Origin: Nonomuraea sediminis
GTDB lineage: Bacteria > Actinomycetota > Actinomycetes > Streptosporangiales > Streptosporangiaceae
Direction: 5' to 3'
Length of the DNA: 64,000 nt
Assembly: GCF_018531495.1 (NCBI RefSeq)
Contig: NZ_JAHDTI010000001.1
Location: forward strand, 1,240,001-1,304,000
Shown here: positions 42,124 through 51,672 of the stretch, piece after piece
Numbering within the stretch: position 1 is the first letter of the stretch
Layout of the letters: every line of letters starts with the position of its first letter
The notes under the pieces: generated by a model
What the model was told of the DNA's origin: nothing
Database searches by the model: none
Seen by the model: the letters and a program-made list of their open reading frames with translations, nothing else
Program-made: the position numbers and the translations under genes

Positions 42124-43170
42124 GTGCGAGGTGCGACAGCGGCCGGGGCGGCCACCCTGCTTGTAGCTGCCCTCCTGGCCGCATGTGGCGACGAGCAGCA
42201 GGTGAGCTCGATGCCAGGCCAAGCCGCGACGATCATCGGCTCTGGCTCCACGGCACAGCTCGGCGCAATCGATGCCTGGCGTGCGGGATACGCCAGGACC
42301 GTCCCAGGTGCGCGCATCATCTATCGGGCCAACGGCTCCGACAACGGCATACGCGACTTCATCCGCGGCGACACAGCATTCGCCGGGTCCGACGTCGCGA
42401 TGAATCGCGAGCAGAAGGCTCAGGCCGACAAGCGCTGCGCCGGCCGGGCACTCCATCTACCTATGGTCGTGGGGCCGATCGCCGTGATCTACAACCTCCC
42501 GGCAATAACCGCATTGCGCCTCTCGCCCACCACCCTCACCGGCATCTTCAGCGGCAAGATCACCACCTGGGCCGACCCCGCGATCGCCCGGGAGAACCCA
42601 GGCGTCAACCTGCCCCACACAGGCATCCGGGTATTCCATCGATCAAACGGCTCGGGAACCAGCAAGAACCTGACCCGCACCCTGCGAGCGATGGGCGGCT
42701 GGCCGTACAAGCCCTCGACACACTGGTCCGCGCCCGGAGGAGAGGACGTCCAGGGATCAGCAGAAATGACCGACAGCGTGTCACGCACGGAAGGTGCGAT
42801 CGGTTACGTGGAGTACGGATATGCCAGCGGCGCGGGATTGCGCACAGCCAAGATCCGGAACGCTGCAGGTGAATACGTGGCGCTGTCGCCGGAGAGCGCG
42901 AGCAGGAGCCTGTCCGGGGCTGAGGTCGCCGGCACGGGCGGAGACCTGACGGTCAAGGTCGATCCCACCGTGAAGAGGTGGGGAGCGTATCCAATCGTCC
43001 TGCTCACATACGAGATCGTCTGCGACAAGGGCTCACCCGCTCTCCTTCGAGGCTTCCTCCGCTACATCGCCAGCGACGCCGGGCAGTCCAACCTGTCGCT
43101 GCTCGGCTACGCCCCGCTGCCTCCGGAACTGCTCGCCAAGGTCCGCGCGTCGCTCGCCACCATGACGTAA
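42124..43170 (+). CDS. pstS: Phosphate-binding lipoprotein PstS (orphan copy 2)
   Basis: 348 residues. VRGATAAGAATLLVAALLAA is followed by Cys of the lipobox, then GSGSTAQLGAIDAWRAGYAR, YRANGSDNGIRDFIRG, TAFAGSDVAMNREQKAQADK, GPIAVIYNL, LTGIFSGKITTWADP, GSGTSKNLTRTLRAMGGWPY and GAIGYVEYGYASGAGL. It is homologous along its full length to the copy at 5304 and shares its promoter spacing. No transporter genes are adjacent. Probably an auxiliary high-affinity binding protein for a Pst importer elsewhere. Confidence 0.9.
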   Translation: MRGATAAGAATLLVAALLAACGDEQQVSSMPGQAATIIGSGSTAQLGAIDAWRAGYARTVPGARIIYRANGSDNGIRDFIRGDTAFAGSDVAMNREQKAQADKRCAGRALHLPMVVGPIAVIYNLPAITALRLSPTTLTGIFSGKITTWADPAIARENPGVNLPHTGIRVFHRSNGSGTSKNLTRTLRAMGGWPYKPSTHWSAPGGEDVQGSAEMTDSVSRTEGAIGYVEYGYASGAGLRTAKIRNAAGEYVALSPESASRSLSGAEVAGTGGDLTVKVDPTVKRWGAYPIVLLTYEIVCDKGSPALLRGFLRYIASDAGQSNLSLLGYAPLPPELLAKVRASLATMT

Positions 43171-43642
43171 GAGCGTCGGAGGCGTAGCCCGTTCCCCGAA
43201 CGTCCACGGCTCCTGCGTGAGCCCGGTGACGCGGTGGCCCCGCCGTGGCGACTGCTTCACGTGCTCTTCGACCAGTTCCTCCGTGCGGCCTGCGGCAGGG
43301 CCGGCGTGAAGGGGAACGGGGTGTCCAGTGGAGCGAAGTTCATGCGAACTGCTTTCCGCGCCGGGGCGGTGTTCGCCGGGCATCGCACGGCTGGCGTTGG
43401 CGGTGGCTCAGCTGCGCGGGGGCGTTGCCGACGTCGCGACGTTCACGGCTGGGTGTCAGGTTTCGATGGGCCTGGTCGGCGGGTAGGCAAAGCGGTACGT
43501 CCGGGGGAGATCCTTCGGCGAGGATCGGCATCGCATCAGATGCCAACGCCATGGCCGTTCTCATGTTCGGGGGCTTGGACGGCCGGGTCCGGTCTCGCCT
43601 GCGGGCGTCCGATGTGTGCCCCCGGTCTCAGCGGGGGTTGTG
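43171..43642. other. Intergenic stretch, no gene seen
   Basis: Several frames are open by composition only. A ribosome binding site GGGGG (about 43631-43637) at the end serves the ferredoxin-reductase gene. Confidence 0.4.
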
Positions 43643-45244
43643 ATGCGCGTAGTCGTCGATCTTACGCGGTGTCAGGGGCATGGCCAGTGCGTCTTCGCGG
43701 CGCCCGGCGTCTTCGCCATGCACGGGCAGGAGGCTCTGGTCTACGACCCGAACCCGGACGAGGCCGAGCGTGATCGGGTACGGCGGGCGGTGGCGGCGTG
43801 TCCCGTTCAGGCCATCCACGTCGGCGGACCCGCGACCCACGTGGCGAACGGGAAGGCGACCGCCCAGGACGCCCAGGGCCCCCGGTGGGAGGGGCGCATC
43901 GTCATCGTCGGCGCATCGCTGGCGGGCCTGCGGGCCGCCGGTGTGCTGCGGCGGGAGGGGTTCACGGGACCGTTGACGCTGATCGGGGACGAATCACACG
44001 AGCCCTACGATCGGCCGCCGCTGTCCAAACAGGTGATGGCCGGACAGGTCTCGCCCGAGCACACCCTGCTGCCCCGATTGGGCGAGCTGGACGCCGAATG
44101 GCTGCTGGGCCGGCGGGCGACAGGGCTGGATCTGCCAGGCAGGCAGGTGTTGCTCGCTGATGGCCGGCAGGTGGGATTCGACCGGCTGCTGATAGCCACG
44201 GGGGTTCGCGCCCGGCCGTGGCCGAAGCCAGATGAGGCCGCTCTGGACGGGGTGTTCGTGCTGCGCACGATGGAGGATTCGGCCCGGTTGCGGCAGCATC
44301 TGGCCGCCAGTGACGGGCGGGTCCTGATCATTGGCGCCGGGTTCACCGGATCGGAGTGCGCTTCTGTCTGCCGCGAGCTGGGCCGTACGGTGACGGTCGT
44401 CGAGCGGGGTCCGACCCCGCTGTTCGGCGCCCTGGGCGGGGTGATCGGCGCGATAGCGGCCGACATCCAGCGCGAGCACGGCGTGGACCTGCGCTGCGGC
44501 ACCTCGGTCACAGCTCTGGAGGGCGACTCGGATGGCCGGTTGCGCTCCGCGCGCCTGTCCGACGGCAGCACGCTGGAAGTGGACACGGCGGTGGTCGCGC
44601 TGGGCGGAATCCGTAACGTCGAGTGGCTGGACGGCTCTGGTCTTGCGGCCGGGGTGTGGGGGGTGGCCTGCGACGCGGGCTGCCGGGCCGTCGATGTCAA
44701 CGGCGTCGTCACCGACGACATCTTCGTCGCCGGGGACATCGCCCGCTTCCCGCACGCGGTCTACGGCTACCAGTTCGTGACCCTGGAGCACTGGGGCAAT
44801 GCGGTCGCGCAGGCGGAGGTCGCCGCCCACAACATGCTGAGCGACCAGAGCCAGCGCTGGCCGCATCTGTGGCTGCCCGTCTTCTGGTCCAGCCAGTTCG
44901 GCCTCAACATCAAATCCGTCGGGGTCCCGACCTTCGCCGACGAGGTCGTGATCACCCAGGGTTCGGTCGCCGACCGGCGGTTCGTCGCCGCCTACGGCTA
45001 TCAAGGGCGCACTACCGCCGCAGTCACCTTCGACCAATCGATGTGGCTGGACTTCTACCACCGCCTGATCGAGCAGGCGGCGCCGTTCCCGCCCGAGCTC
45101 GCCACGGCCGAGGGGCCGGTCGAGCTGCGCCCGGTTCCCGCCGAAGTCCCCGACCACGTCGCGGCCACGCAGAACGCCACGGTCGTGGTGACCGGCCACG
45201 ACCCGGGCGAACGCCGCGCCACGCTGGTGCTCCGCCACTCCTGA
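43643..45244 (+). CDS. Fusion of [3Fe-4S] ferredoxin and FAD ferredoxin reductase
   Basis: 533 residues. Residues 1-62 are a ferredoxin: Cys10, Cys16 and Cys53 (RCQGHGQC ... ACPVQAI) give the three-ligand pattern of [3Fe-4S] P450 ferredoxins. From about 79 comes a reductase: RIVIVGASLAGLRAAGVLRR (FAD), GFTGSECASVCRELG (NADH site with GxGxxGxE), and VFVAGDIARFPH. The C-terminal domain includes WPHLWLPVFWSSQFGLNIKS. Fusion of both partners in one chain supplies electrons to the P450 encoded 35 bases downstream. Start ATG 43643 follows a GGGGG ribosome site. Confidence 0.93.
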   Translation: MRVVVDLTRCQGHGQCVFAAPGVFAMHGQEALVYDPNPDEAERDRVRRAVAACPVQAIHVGGPATHVANGKATAQDAQGPRWEGRIVIVGASLAGLRAAGVLRREGFTGPLTLIGDESHEPYDRPPLSKQVMAGQVSPEHTLLPRLGELDAEWLLGRRATGLDLPGRQVLLADGRQVGFDRLLIATGVRARPWPKPDEAALDGVFVLRTMEDSARLRQHLAASDGRVLIIGAGFTGSECASVCRELGRTVTVVERGPTPLFGALGGVIGAIAADIQREHGVDLRCGTSVTALEGDSDGRLRSARLSDGSTLEVDTAVVALGGIRNVEWLDGSGLAAGVWGVACDAGCRAVDVNGVVTDDIFVAGDIARFPHAVYGYQFVTLEHWGNAVAQAEVAAHNMLSDQSQRWPHLWLPVFWSSQFGLNIKSVGVPTFADEVVITQGSVADRRFVAAYGYQGRTTAAVTFDQSMWLDFYHRLIEQAAPFPPELATAEGPVELRPVPAEVPDHVAATQNATVVVTGHDPGERRATLVLRHS

Positions 45245-45279
45245 TCGGCCACGAACGACTCCGCAGAAGGAACGTCACC

Positions 45280-46497
45280 ATGACCAGCGTCTACGAGCAG
45301 ATCCTGGACCAGTCCAACCGCGCCAACCCCTACCCGTTGTATGCCGAACTGCGTAAGACGCCCGTGGCTCGGCAGGATGACGGCAGCTACGTGGTCAGCA
45401 CCTACCGGGAGATCGTCGCGCTGCTGCACGATCCGCGCGTCAGCTCCGAACGGCTCAGGGCCCCGGACGGCAGGCCACAAGGAGCCGAGGAGGGCGCGGC
45501 GGATATGCCGGCCTCCTTCATCAACCTCGACCCCCCTGCCCACGACGCGTGCCGGCGTGCGCTGATGCGGCACTTCGGACCGCCTGAGACGCCTGACCGC
45601 ATCGAGGGCTTGCGGGGCCGGACAGCCGAGATCGTCACGACGCTGATCAACGGGTTCGGTGACAGGAACCAGGTGGACATCGTCGACGACTTCGCCTACC
45701 CGCTGCCAGTCACGGTGATCTGCTCGTTGCTGGGCGTCCCCCGCGAGGACGAGCCGCGTTTCAGCAAGTGGGCCAACGCGCTCATCGAGGGGCTTGATCC
45801 CAGGACCGAGGATCCGGTGCGACTGCTCACCACCACCGAACGCGAGATGGGCGCGTACCTGAACGACGTGATCGAGAGCCACCTGCGGAACCCGGGTGAC
45901 GACCTCCTCTCGGCGCTGGCCGGCGAGGATCCCGCGCGGGGAGGGCTGTCGCGCGAGCAACTGCTGGTCAACGCCATCTTGCTCTTCGTGGCCGGCCATG
46001 AGACCACCGTCAACCTCATCACCAACGGGATGCTGACCCTGCTTCGCCATCCCGGCGCCCTCGACAGGCTGCGCGAGGAGCCCGATTCGGTCGACCGCAT
46101 CGTCGAAGAGCTGCTGCGCTACGAGCCGCCGGTGCACTTCGCTCTGCGGCGTATCGCTCTGACCGACATCGAGATCGCCGGCACCACCATCCCCAAGAGC
46201 GCCACCATCATTCTCGCGTTGGCTGCCGGCAGCCGTGACCCCGACCGGTTCGACGATCCCGACAAGTTCGACCCCGACCGCGAGGACAACGAGCACCTGG
46301 GCTTCAACAGCGGCATCCACTACTGCTTCGGGGCGCCCCTCGCCCGGCTCGAAACGCAGCTCGCGCTGACCGAACTCGCCCGCCGGTTGCGGAATCCGCA
46401 GCTGGTCACCGACCCGCCTCCCTACCGGCCCAACCCGCGCCTGCGCGGTCCCCGCCACCTCCTGGTCACCTTCGACGAGATCGCCCCATCCTCCTGA
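45280..46497 (+). CDS. Cytochrome P450
   Basis: 405 residues. I-helix AGHETT at 238-243, ExxR in EELLRYEPP, and the heme loop FNSGIHYCFGAPLAR with Cys349. GIHYC replaces the more usual GxHxC with a conservative form. AGAAGGA lies nine bases before the ATG. Electrons come from the fused ferredoxin/reductase encoded just upstream. Substrate unknown; no biosynthetic gene cluster surrounds it, but an AraC regulator downstream could control the pair. Confidence 0.95.
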   Translation: MTSVYEQILDQSNRANPYPLYAELRKTPVARQDDGSYVVSTYREIVALLHDPRVSSERLRAPDGRPQGAEEGAADMPASFINLDPPAHDACRRALMRHFGPPETPDRIEGLRGRTAEIVTTLINGFGDRNQVDIVDDFAYPLPVTVICSLLGVPREDEPRFSKWANALIEGLDPRTEDPVRLLTTTEREMGAYLNDVIESHLRNPGDDLLSALAGEDPARGGLSREQLLVNAILLFVAGHETTVNLITNGMLTLLRHPGALDRLREEPDSVDRIVEELLRYEPPVHFALRRIALTDIEIAGTTIPKSATIILALAAGSRDPDRFDDPDKFDPDREDNEHLGFNSGIHYCFGAPLARLETQLALTELARRLRNPQLVTDPPPYRPNPRLRGPRHLLVTFDEIAPSS

Positions 46498-46499
46498 TC

Positions 46500-46735
46500 C
46501 TGTGCCGCTCGCCGCAGCCGCTTGGTTGTGTCGTCCCGGACCTTCGCCACCAGCCTGGCCAGAGTCGGACGCGGCGCGACCGGCCCGGGCCCGCAGCAGC
46601 GTGGTCTTCTCGCTGCCCGCGGGCGCGCAGATGATCGTCACCGTCTTCCGCGCGGCGTGGTCCAGCGCGGCCGTTCTGCGACGGCACCCACCTGAGCATC
46701 GACTTCGACAGACGCCGCCGTCGAACGCTGAGGCC
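46500..46735 (-). pseudogene. MalT/LuxR-type ATPase fragment
   Basis: The minus strand reads ALDHAARKTVTIICAPAGSE and then KTTLLRARAGRAASDSG, the Walker A region of large LuxR (MalT-like) regulators (CAPAGSGKTTLL) with the second Gly changed to Glu. Only about 60 residues survive. Confidence 0.55.
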
Positions 46736-46739
46736 GTCA

Positions 46740-47230
46740 CCGGGCGAAGCGGCTCACGTCCACCACCTCCATCGTGCCCTCGGCGTACCGGGCCGTCGCA
46801 CTTACCGACGCTGGTGTGTGGCGTGGCGTGCGTGAACGCCCAGCGTTCAGGCACTTGCCCGTGCGCGACGTCCTCCCCCAGATAACGTCCGGTGACCCAG
46901 GGCCCGCGGACTTCCAACTCCCCCACACTCCGGCCTGCTCCTCGTGCCGGCTCATGACGCGCACCTCGACAGCCGCGACCCTGCGTGTACCGGTAGGTCC
47001 AGGTCTCCTCGGGCGACAACCCGGCCGGCGGCCGGGCGACCGATCCGAGCGGCGACGTCTCGGTCATGCCCCAGGCCTGGATGACCTCGATCCCGTACCG
47101 TTCGGGGAACGCGCGAATGAGCGACGGCGGGCAGGCCGAGCCGCCGACGATGGCGATCGCGACCAGCATGCTGACCAGCCAGTTGCGCAGGTCATCGATG
47201 ACCAGCGCCGCCCGGTTGTCGCCGAGCCTC
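46740..47230 (-). pseudogene. Acyl-CoA ligase (AMP-binding) remnant
   Basis: The minus strand reads IVGGSACPPSLIRAFPERYG, then IEVIQAWGMTETSPLGSVAR (the QAWGMTET adenylate motif), and, after frameshifts, ELEVRGPWVTGRYLGEDVAH. These belong to long-chain fatty-acid-CoA ligases. Both termini are lost and the frame is broken in at least two places. Confidence 0.75.
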
Positions 47231-47243
47231 ACGTGGTGTTTTG

Positions 47244-48149
47244 ATGGAGATCATGGCCCTCGACGAGCTACGCGACCTCCTCAATCGCCATGCTCGACCC
47301 GATCTCAGAACTCCCATCGAGAATGTCCTGATCTTCAAGGCCGAGCACCCCCAACCCCCGACACCAACGACCTACGGCAAGGTGTTTGCCGTTGTCGCCC
47401 AAGGCACGAAACGGTTCGCGCTGGGCAACCACGTGTACGAGTACCGCGAGGGCCAGTACCTCATCGCCTCGGTCGACCTGCCCGTGACGAGCCATTTCGC
47501 CAGGGCCAGTCCTGAACTGCCGGGACTCGGGGTAGGGCTGACCCTGCACCAGGCGACCATCGCCGAGCTGCTGCTGCAGGCGGCCCCGGGTGACCTCCCG
47601 GACCTGGCCGAGGGCGCGCCGCCCGGCCTGGCCGTCAGCACCGCCTCCGCCGAGCTTCTCGACGCCGTCGTCCGCCTGCTGCGCCTGCTCGACCACCCCC
47701 GTGACATCACCGTCCTGGCGCCCCTCATCAAGCGAGAGATTCTCTGGCGCCTGATCACCAGCGACCAGGGCGCGATCGTTCGCCAGTTCGGTCTCCCGGA
47801 CAGCAGCCTCAGCCACGTTTCACGCGCCGTCCAGTGGATCCGAGACCACTACGCCCAGCCTTTCCGCATCGAGGACGTGGCCAAACTGGCGGGGATGAGC
47901 GCCTCCGCCTTCTTCCGCAACTTCCATGCCGTCACCGGGATGAGCCCGATCCAGTTCCAGAAGCAGATCCGCCTCCAGCAGGCCCGGCTCCAGCTCACCG
48001 CGACCCCGAGCGACATCGCCACCGTCAGCCGCCGCGTGGGCTACGACAGCCCCTCGCAGTTCAGCCGGGAGTACCGTCGCCAGTTCGGCGCACCCCCCAG
48101 CCAGGACGCCGTGCGCCTGCGCGGCTCGGCTACGGGGACCGCCGGCTGA
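47244..48149 (+). CDS. AraC-family regulator (AraC_N cupin plus HTH)
   Basis: About 301 residues. The N-terminal cupin-type domain (VFAVVAQGTKRFALGNHVYE, QYLIASVDLPVTSHF) is that of AraC_N regulators. The C-terminal pair of helix-turn-helix motifs is IEDVAKLAGMSASAFFRNFH and DIATVSRRVGYDSPSQFSRE. Start either ATG 47244 or ATG 47253 (GGAG three bases before the second); the difference is three residues. Downstream of the P450 and the ligase remnant and convergent with the xanthine-dehydrogenase remains. Its target is unclear. Confidence 0.9.
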   Translation: MEIMALDELRDLLNRHARPDLRTPIENVLIFKAEHPQPPTPTTYGKVFAVVAQGTKRFALGNHVYEYREGQYLIASVDLPVTSHFARASPELPGLGVGLTLHQATIAELLLQAAPGDLPDLAEGAPPGLAVSTASAELLDAVVRLLRLLDHPRDITVLAPLIKREILWRLITSDQGAIVRQFGLPDSSLSHVSRAVQWIRDHYAQPFRIEDVAKLAGMSASAFFRNFHAVTGMSPIQFQKQIRLQQARLQLTATPSDIATVSRRVGYDSPSQFSREYRRQFGAPPSQDAVRLRGSATGTAG

Positions 48150-48166
48150 CCGCGGTCCCCTGCGGC

Positions 48167-49539
48167 TCAGGCCTCCAGAACGCGGTCGAGCCAGATCGGC
48201 AGGGATCGTTGCCTGACCCCGGTGGCGTGCCAGACGGCGTTGGCGATCGCGGCAGCCGTACCGACGTTGCCGATCTCACCGGCGCCCTTGACCCCCATGG
48301 GGATGCCGGGTTCGTAGTCGGGCACGAAATCGGCTTCGATGTCAGGCACATCGGCATGCGCGGCGATGGGGTCGCCCGCGAAGTCCGCGTTGACGTGCCG
48401 TCCCGAGACCGGATCGCGAAGGCCCTCCTCGTGCAAGGCCATCGAGAGCCCGCCGATCATCCCTCCGACAACCTGGCTGCGCGCCATGAGCGGGTTGATC
48501 ACGCGGCCCACGGCGAACATCCCGAGCAGCCGCCGCACGCGCACCTCACCGGTAGCCGGGTCGACGGCGACTTCGGCGAAGACGGCGCTGTAGGAGTGCC
48601 GTTCCCTGGAGGGAAGGTCGCCGAGCAACGGTGTGGTGTCGACCGTGACCGTCCCGCGGCACGCCTGGCCGCGCAGCTTCGCGGCCGCCTCGGTGATCGC
48701 CCAGGCCCAGGAGGTAGTCCCCCGGGACCCGCCCGCGCTCCAGACGGGACCGAGGTCGCTGTCGGAGATCCTGAGCCGGATCCGGTCGGTGCCGACCGCC
48801 AGCGCGTCGGCCGCGATCGCGGTCAGCGCGGTGCGGGCGCCCGTGCCGAGGTCGGTGGCGCCGATGGCCACCGTGAAGGTCCCGTCCTGCTCAGCGGTGA
48901 TCGACGCCGACGACGGGAACGCCCCGGCGCTGAAGGACGTAGCGGCCAGTCCCGTGCCGGCCAACAGCGGTCCTTCCCGCCGCCGTCGCGGCCAGTGATC
49001 GCGCGTGCCCCAGCCGAACCTGCGCGCGCCCTCGCGCAGGCACGCGACGAGGTTCCTGTTGCTGTACGGCAGGCCGGACACGGGCCCGACGGCCGGCTCG
49101 TTGCGCAGCCGGAGCTCGAGCGGGTCCATCCCCAGCCGCTCCGCCAGCTCGTCCGTGGCCGATTCGTGCCAGATCGCCCGCAGACGGCCATCGGCGTCGG
49201 CGCCGATCCGGATCAGCTGATCGGTCGCCGGCCGCATCGCGGTCGCCAGGAACACCTGGGCCCGGGTGAGCGTGACCCGCACGGGCCGCCGGAACCGCCG
49301 CGCGGCCATCACGGCCAGGATCAGCTGCGGCCCGCACAGCCCCTTGGACCCGAACCCGCCACCGACGTGCTCAGTACGGATGTGTACCCGATCAAGGCTC
49401 AGGGAGAACAGCGTGGCCAGCACGGCGGCGATGGTGAACGGCCCCTGGTTGGAGTCGATGGCCTCCAGACGCTCGCCCTCCCACCACGCGGTCGCCGAGT
49501 GCGGCTCCATGGCGCTGCAGTGCTCCTCGGGCGCATGTT
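48167..49539 (-). pseudogene. Molybdopterin subunit of xanthine/aldehyde dehydrogenase, truncated and internally deleted
   Basis: Reads [20 protein letters not shown] from the middle of the family, then VHIRTEHVGGGFGSKG (Mo-cofactor loop), RLGMDPLELRLRNEPAVGPV, SAGGSRGTTSW and GVKGAGEIGNVGTAAAIANA with the catalytic Glu. The N-terminal quarter is missing. About 100 residues are also absent between LRAIWHES and ATDELAERLG (near 49160), where the substrate-channel arginine segment should be. Not functional as a three-subunit dehydrogenase. Confidence 0.85.
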
Positions 49540-49926
49540 GCAGGCCTGCGAGGGGTCGGCGAAGTAGGCGCACCGGGTGCGCTGCAGGAGGTTGCCGCCC
49601 ACCGTGGCCATGTTGCGGAGCTGGCCCGACGCGCCGGCCAGCACGGCCTGGCTAAGCGCCGGGTAGCGTCGCCGCACCTCGGGATGGGCAGCGAGGTCGC
49701 TGTTGGTCGTCGTGGCGCCGATGACCAGTCCACCGTCCGCCGCCTCGCGGATGCCGGCGAGCGGCAGCCGCCGTACATCAACGAGCCGGGTGGGCGCCTC
49801 GATGCCGCCTTTCATCAGGTCGACGAGGTTCGTGCCACCAGCCAGGTAGCGGGCGCCGTCATGTTCGGCGACCGCCGCCAGCGCCTCACGGACCCGGGTC
49901 ACCCGCTCGTAGGCGAACTCCTTCAT
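49536..49926 (-). pseudogene. FAD-binding subunit of xanthine/CO dehydrogenase family, C-terminus deleted
   Basis: ATG 49926 gives [20 protein letters not shown], then [39 protein letters not shown] and [20 protein letters not shown], ending at DPSQACN. The FAD-binding first half is intact. The rest is deleted and joined out of frame to the middle of the molybdopterin subunit. Confidence 0.85.
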
Positions 49927-50427
49927 CTCCCCGCCTCCTCGAGCACCGCCCGCACGATCGCCGGATACGCGCCACAACGGCACAGATTCGCTCATCCGCT
50001 CACGGACCTCGGCCGCGTCCAGCGCCGGCGCCGGACCGTACGGGTTCCCGCCGGCCGTGACCGCACTCGGCCAGCCCGCCGCGTGCTCGGCCAGCATGCC
50101 CACAGCCGAGCAGAGCTGCCCGGACGTGCAGTATCCGCACTGGAAGCCGTCGAGCCGGATGAACGCCTCCTGCAGTGGCAGCAGCGCACCGTCGCCCGCG
50201 AGACCCTCGACGGTCGTGATCTCGGCACCCTCGGCGGCGACCGCCAGCGTGAGGCAGGACACCACCCGCCTGCCGTCGATCAGCACGGTGCATGCGCCGC
50301 ACTGCCCGCGATCGCACCCCTTCTTCGACCCGGTGAGGCCGAGGCCCTCGCGCAACGCGTCCAGCAGGGTCGTGCGATTGTCCACGCTCAACCGGTGGGT
50401 CACGGCATTGACCAGCAGCGAGATCGT
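49923..50427 (-). pseudogene. [2Fe-2S] subunit of xanthine/CO dehydrogenase family
   Basis: Reads [20 protein letters not shown], then [20 protein letters not shown] (first cluster), SCLTLAV and [20 protein letters not shown] (second cluster). Its last Cys motif ([20 protein letters not shown]) is present only in another frame, because one or two bases are missing near 49990, so the as-read frame runs into the FAD subunit. The start looks mutated: ACG at 50425-50427 sits eight bases after AGGAAGGAAGAG, where ATG is expected. Confidence 0.8.
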
Positions 50428-50453
50428 GCTGCGCTCTTCCTTCCTGGACGCGC

Positions 50454-51653
50454 TCAGGTGCCCCGGAGGCTTCGCCGTACCTGCGCATATCGAACGGTCT
50501 CGACGACGATCAGCACGGTCAGAATCCCCACCACGCCGGCCAACCCGGTCAGCGGCGGGAGGGCCACGGCGGCCGGGGCGGCCGCGAGGACGGCGCAGGC
50601 CGCCAACAGCTGCGGGCGGCCCAGCACGCGGTGCATGCGGAGCCTGAACAGCAGGTGCCCGACGAGGTACAGCGCGACGCCGCCGTAGAGCGCGAGCCCG
50701 GAGAAGGCCCCCAGGGGCATGCCGTCGGCGGCGTGCGCGACCACGCCCTCGATGCCCAGGGCAGTCAGCACGATCCCGGCGATGATGGGGAAGTGCCCGT
50801 AGGTGTAGGCCTCGACGGCCAGGTTGATCCTCGCCGCGCCGCGCACCCGGCTGAGCCGGTTCTCGGCGGCGCGGGCCACCACGTCGAAGTACAGCCACCA
50901 CAGGCACACCGCGACGGCGATGCCGAAGATGGCCGCGAGCAGCAGTGACGCGCTGATGGGCCGGCCCGCGGCGCCGACACCGATGGCGATGACCGACTCG
51001 CCGATGGCCAGGATCATGAAAAGGCCATGCCGCTCGGCCAGGTGCGCCGGGCTGCGCAACCGCCAGTCGCCGTGCCTGGCGGTGAGATAGATGCCGACCC
51101 AGTCCACCAGGAGGGCGATGGCGAACAGCAGCACCTGTGTCCCGCTCCCCAGCAGCGCCCCGGACACCAGCAGGGCCGCGCCCGCCATCATGGGCAGCCA
51201 GGTGATGGCGATCTGGCGCCGCAGACCGGCATCACCGGCCGCCGCCACCGCGTAGATCGTGAGGTGCACCAAGCGGACCAGCAGGTAGGCGACCACCAGC
51301 ACGAGAGGGCCGGTCAGGTCGCCCTGCCCATCGGCCCATGCTTCAGGGATGGTCAAGGCGACCACGAACATCGCCGCCATCGCGACGACCATCCCCGCCC
51401 GCAGCGGCCCCTCGTCGGCCCGCGAATGGTTTCCCAGCCAGGTGTAGCCGGACCAGGTGCCCCACAGCAGTGCGAGCATCAGCAACCCCTGCAGCACGCC
51501 TTCGCCGCTGTGCTCGCGTGCCATGGAGCCGGTGAGCTGCGTTATCGCGAAAACGTAGACAAGGTCGAAGAACAGCTCGAAGGGCGTCGTCCTATGGTCC
51601 TCGTCGGTGGAGCGTACGGCCGGCAGGCTCTTGCCACGTCGTTGCGCAGTCAT
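50454..51653 (-). CDS. LtrA-family membrane protein
   Basis: 399 residues with about ten membrane helices. The N-terminal [20 protein letters not shown] is the hallmark of the low-temperature-requirement A (LtrA) family. [20 protein letters not shown] is the second conserved block. Function of the family is unknown. The ATG at 51653 follows AGAAGAGTGGATC. It lies 26 bases upstream of the decayed dehydrogenase operon and 19 bases after a methyltransferase gene, so these were probably one transcription unit. Confidence 0.92.
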   Translation of the reverse strand: MTAQRRGKSLPAVRSTDEDHRTTPFELFFDLVYVFAITQLTGSMAREHSGEGVLQGLLMLALLWGTWSGYTWLGNHSRADEGPLRAGMVVAMAAMFVVALTIPEAWADGQGDLTGPLVLVVAYLLVRLVHLTIYAVAAAGDAGLRRQIAITWLPMMAGAALLVSGALLGSGTQVLLFAIALLVDWVGIYLTARHGDWRLRSPAHLAERHGLFMILAIGESVIAIGVGAAGRPISASLLLAAIFGIAVAVCLWWLYFDVVARAAENRLSRVRGAARINLAVEAYTYGHFPIIAGIVLTALGIEGVVAHAADGMPLGAFSGLALYGGVALYLVGHLLFRLRMHRVLGRPQLLAACAVLAAAPAAVALPPLTGLAGVVGILTVLIVVETVRYAQVRRSLRGT

Positions 51654-51672
51654 GATCCACTCTTCTCGCTGT

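Noticed and set aside
40507..42456. 649-codon open minus-strand frame
   Set aside because: It runs antisense through the second aldehyde dehydrogenase and the start of pstS; both sense genes are well supported.
46500..47230. Acyl-CoA ligase as a functional partner of the P450
   Set aside because: The ligase frame is broken and lacks both ends, so it cannot be an active pathway member.
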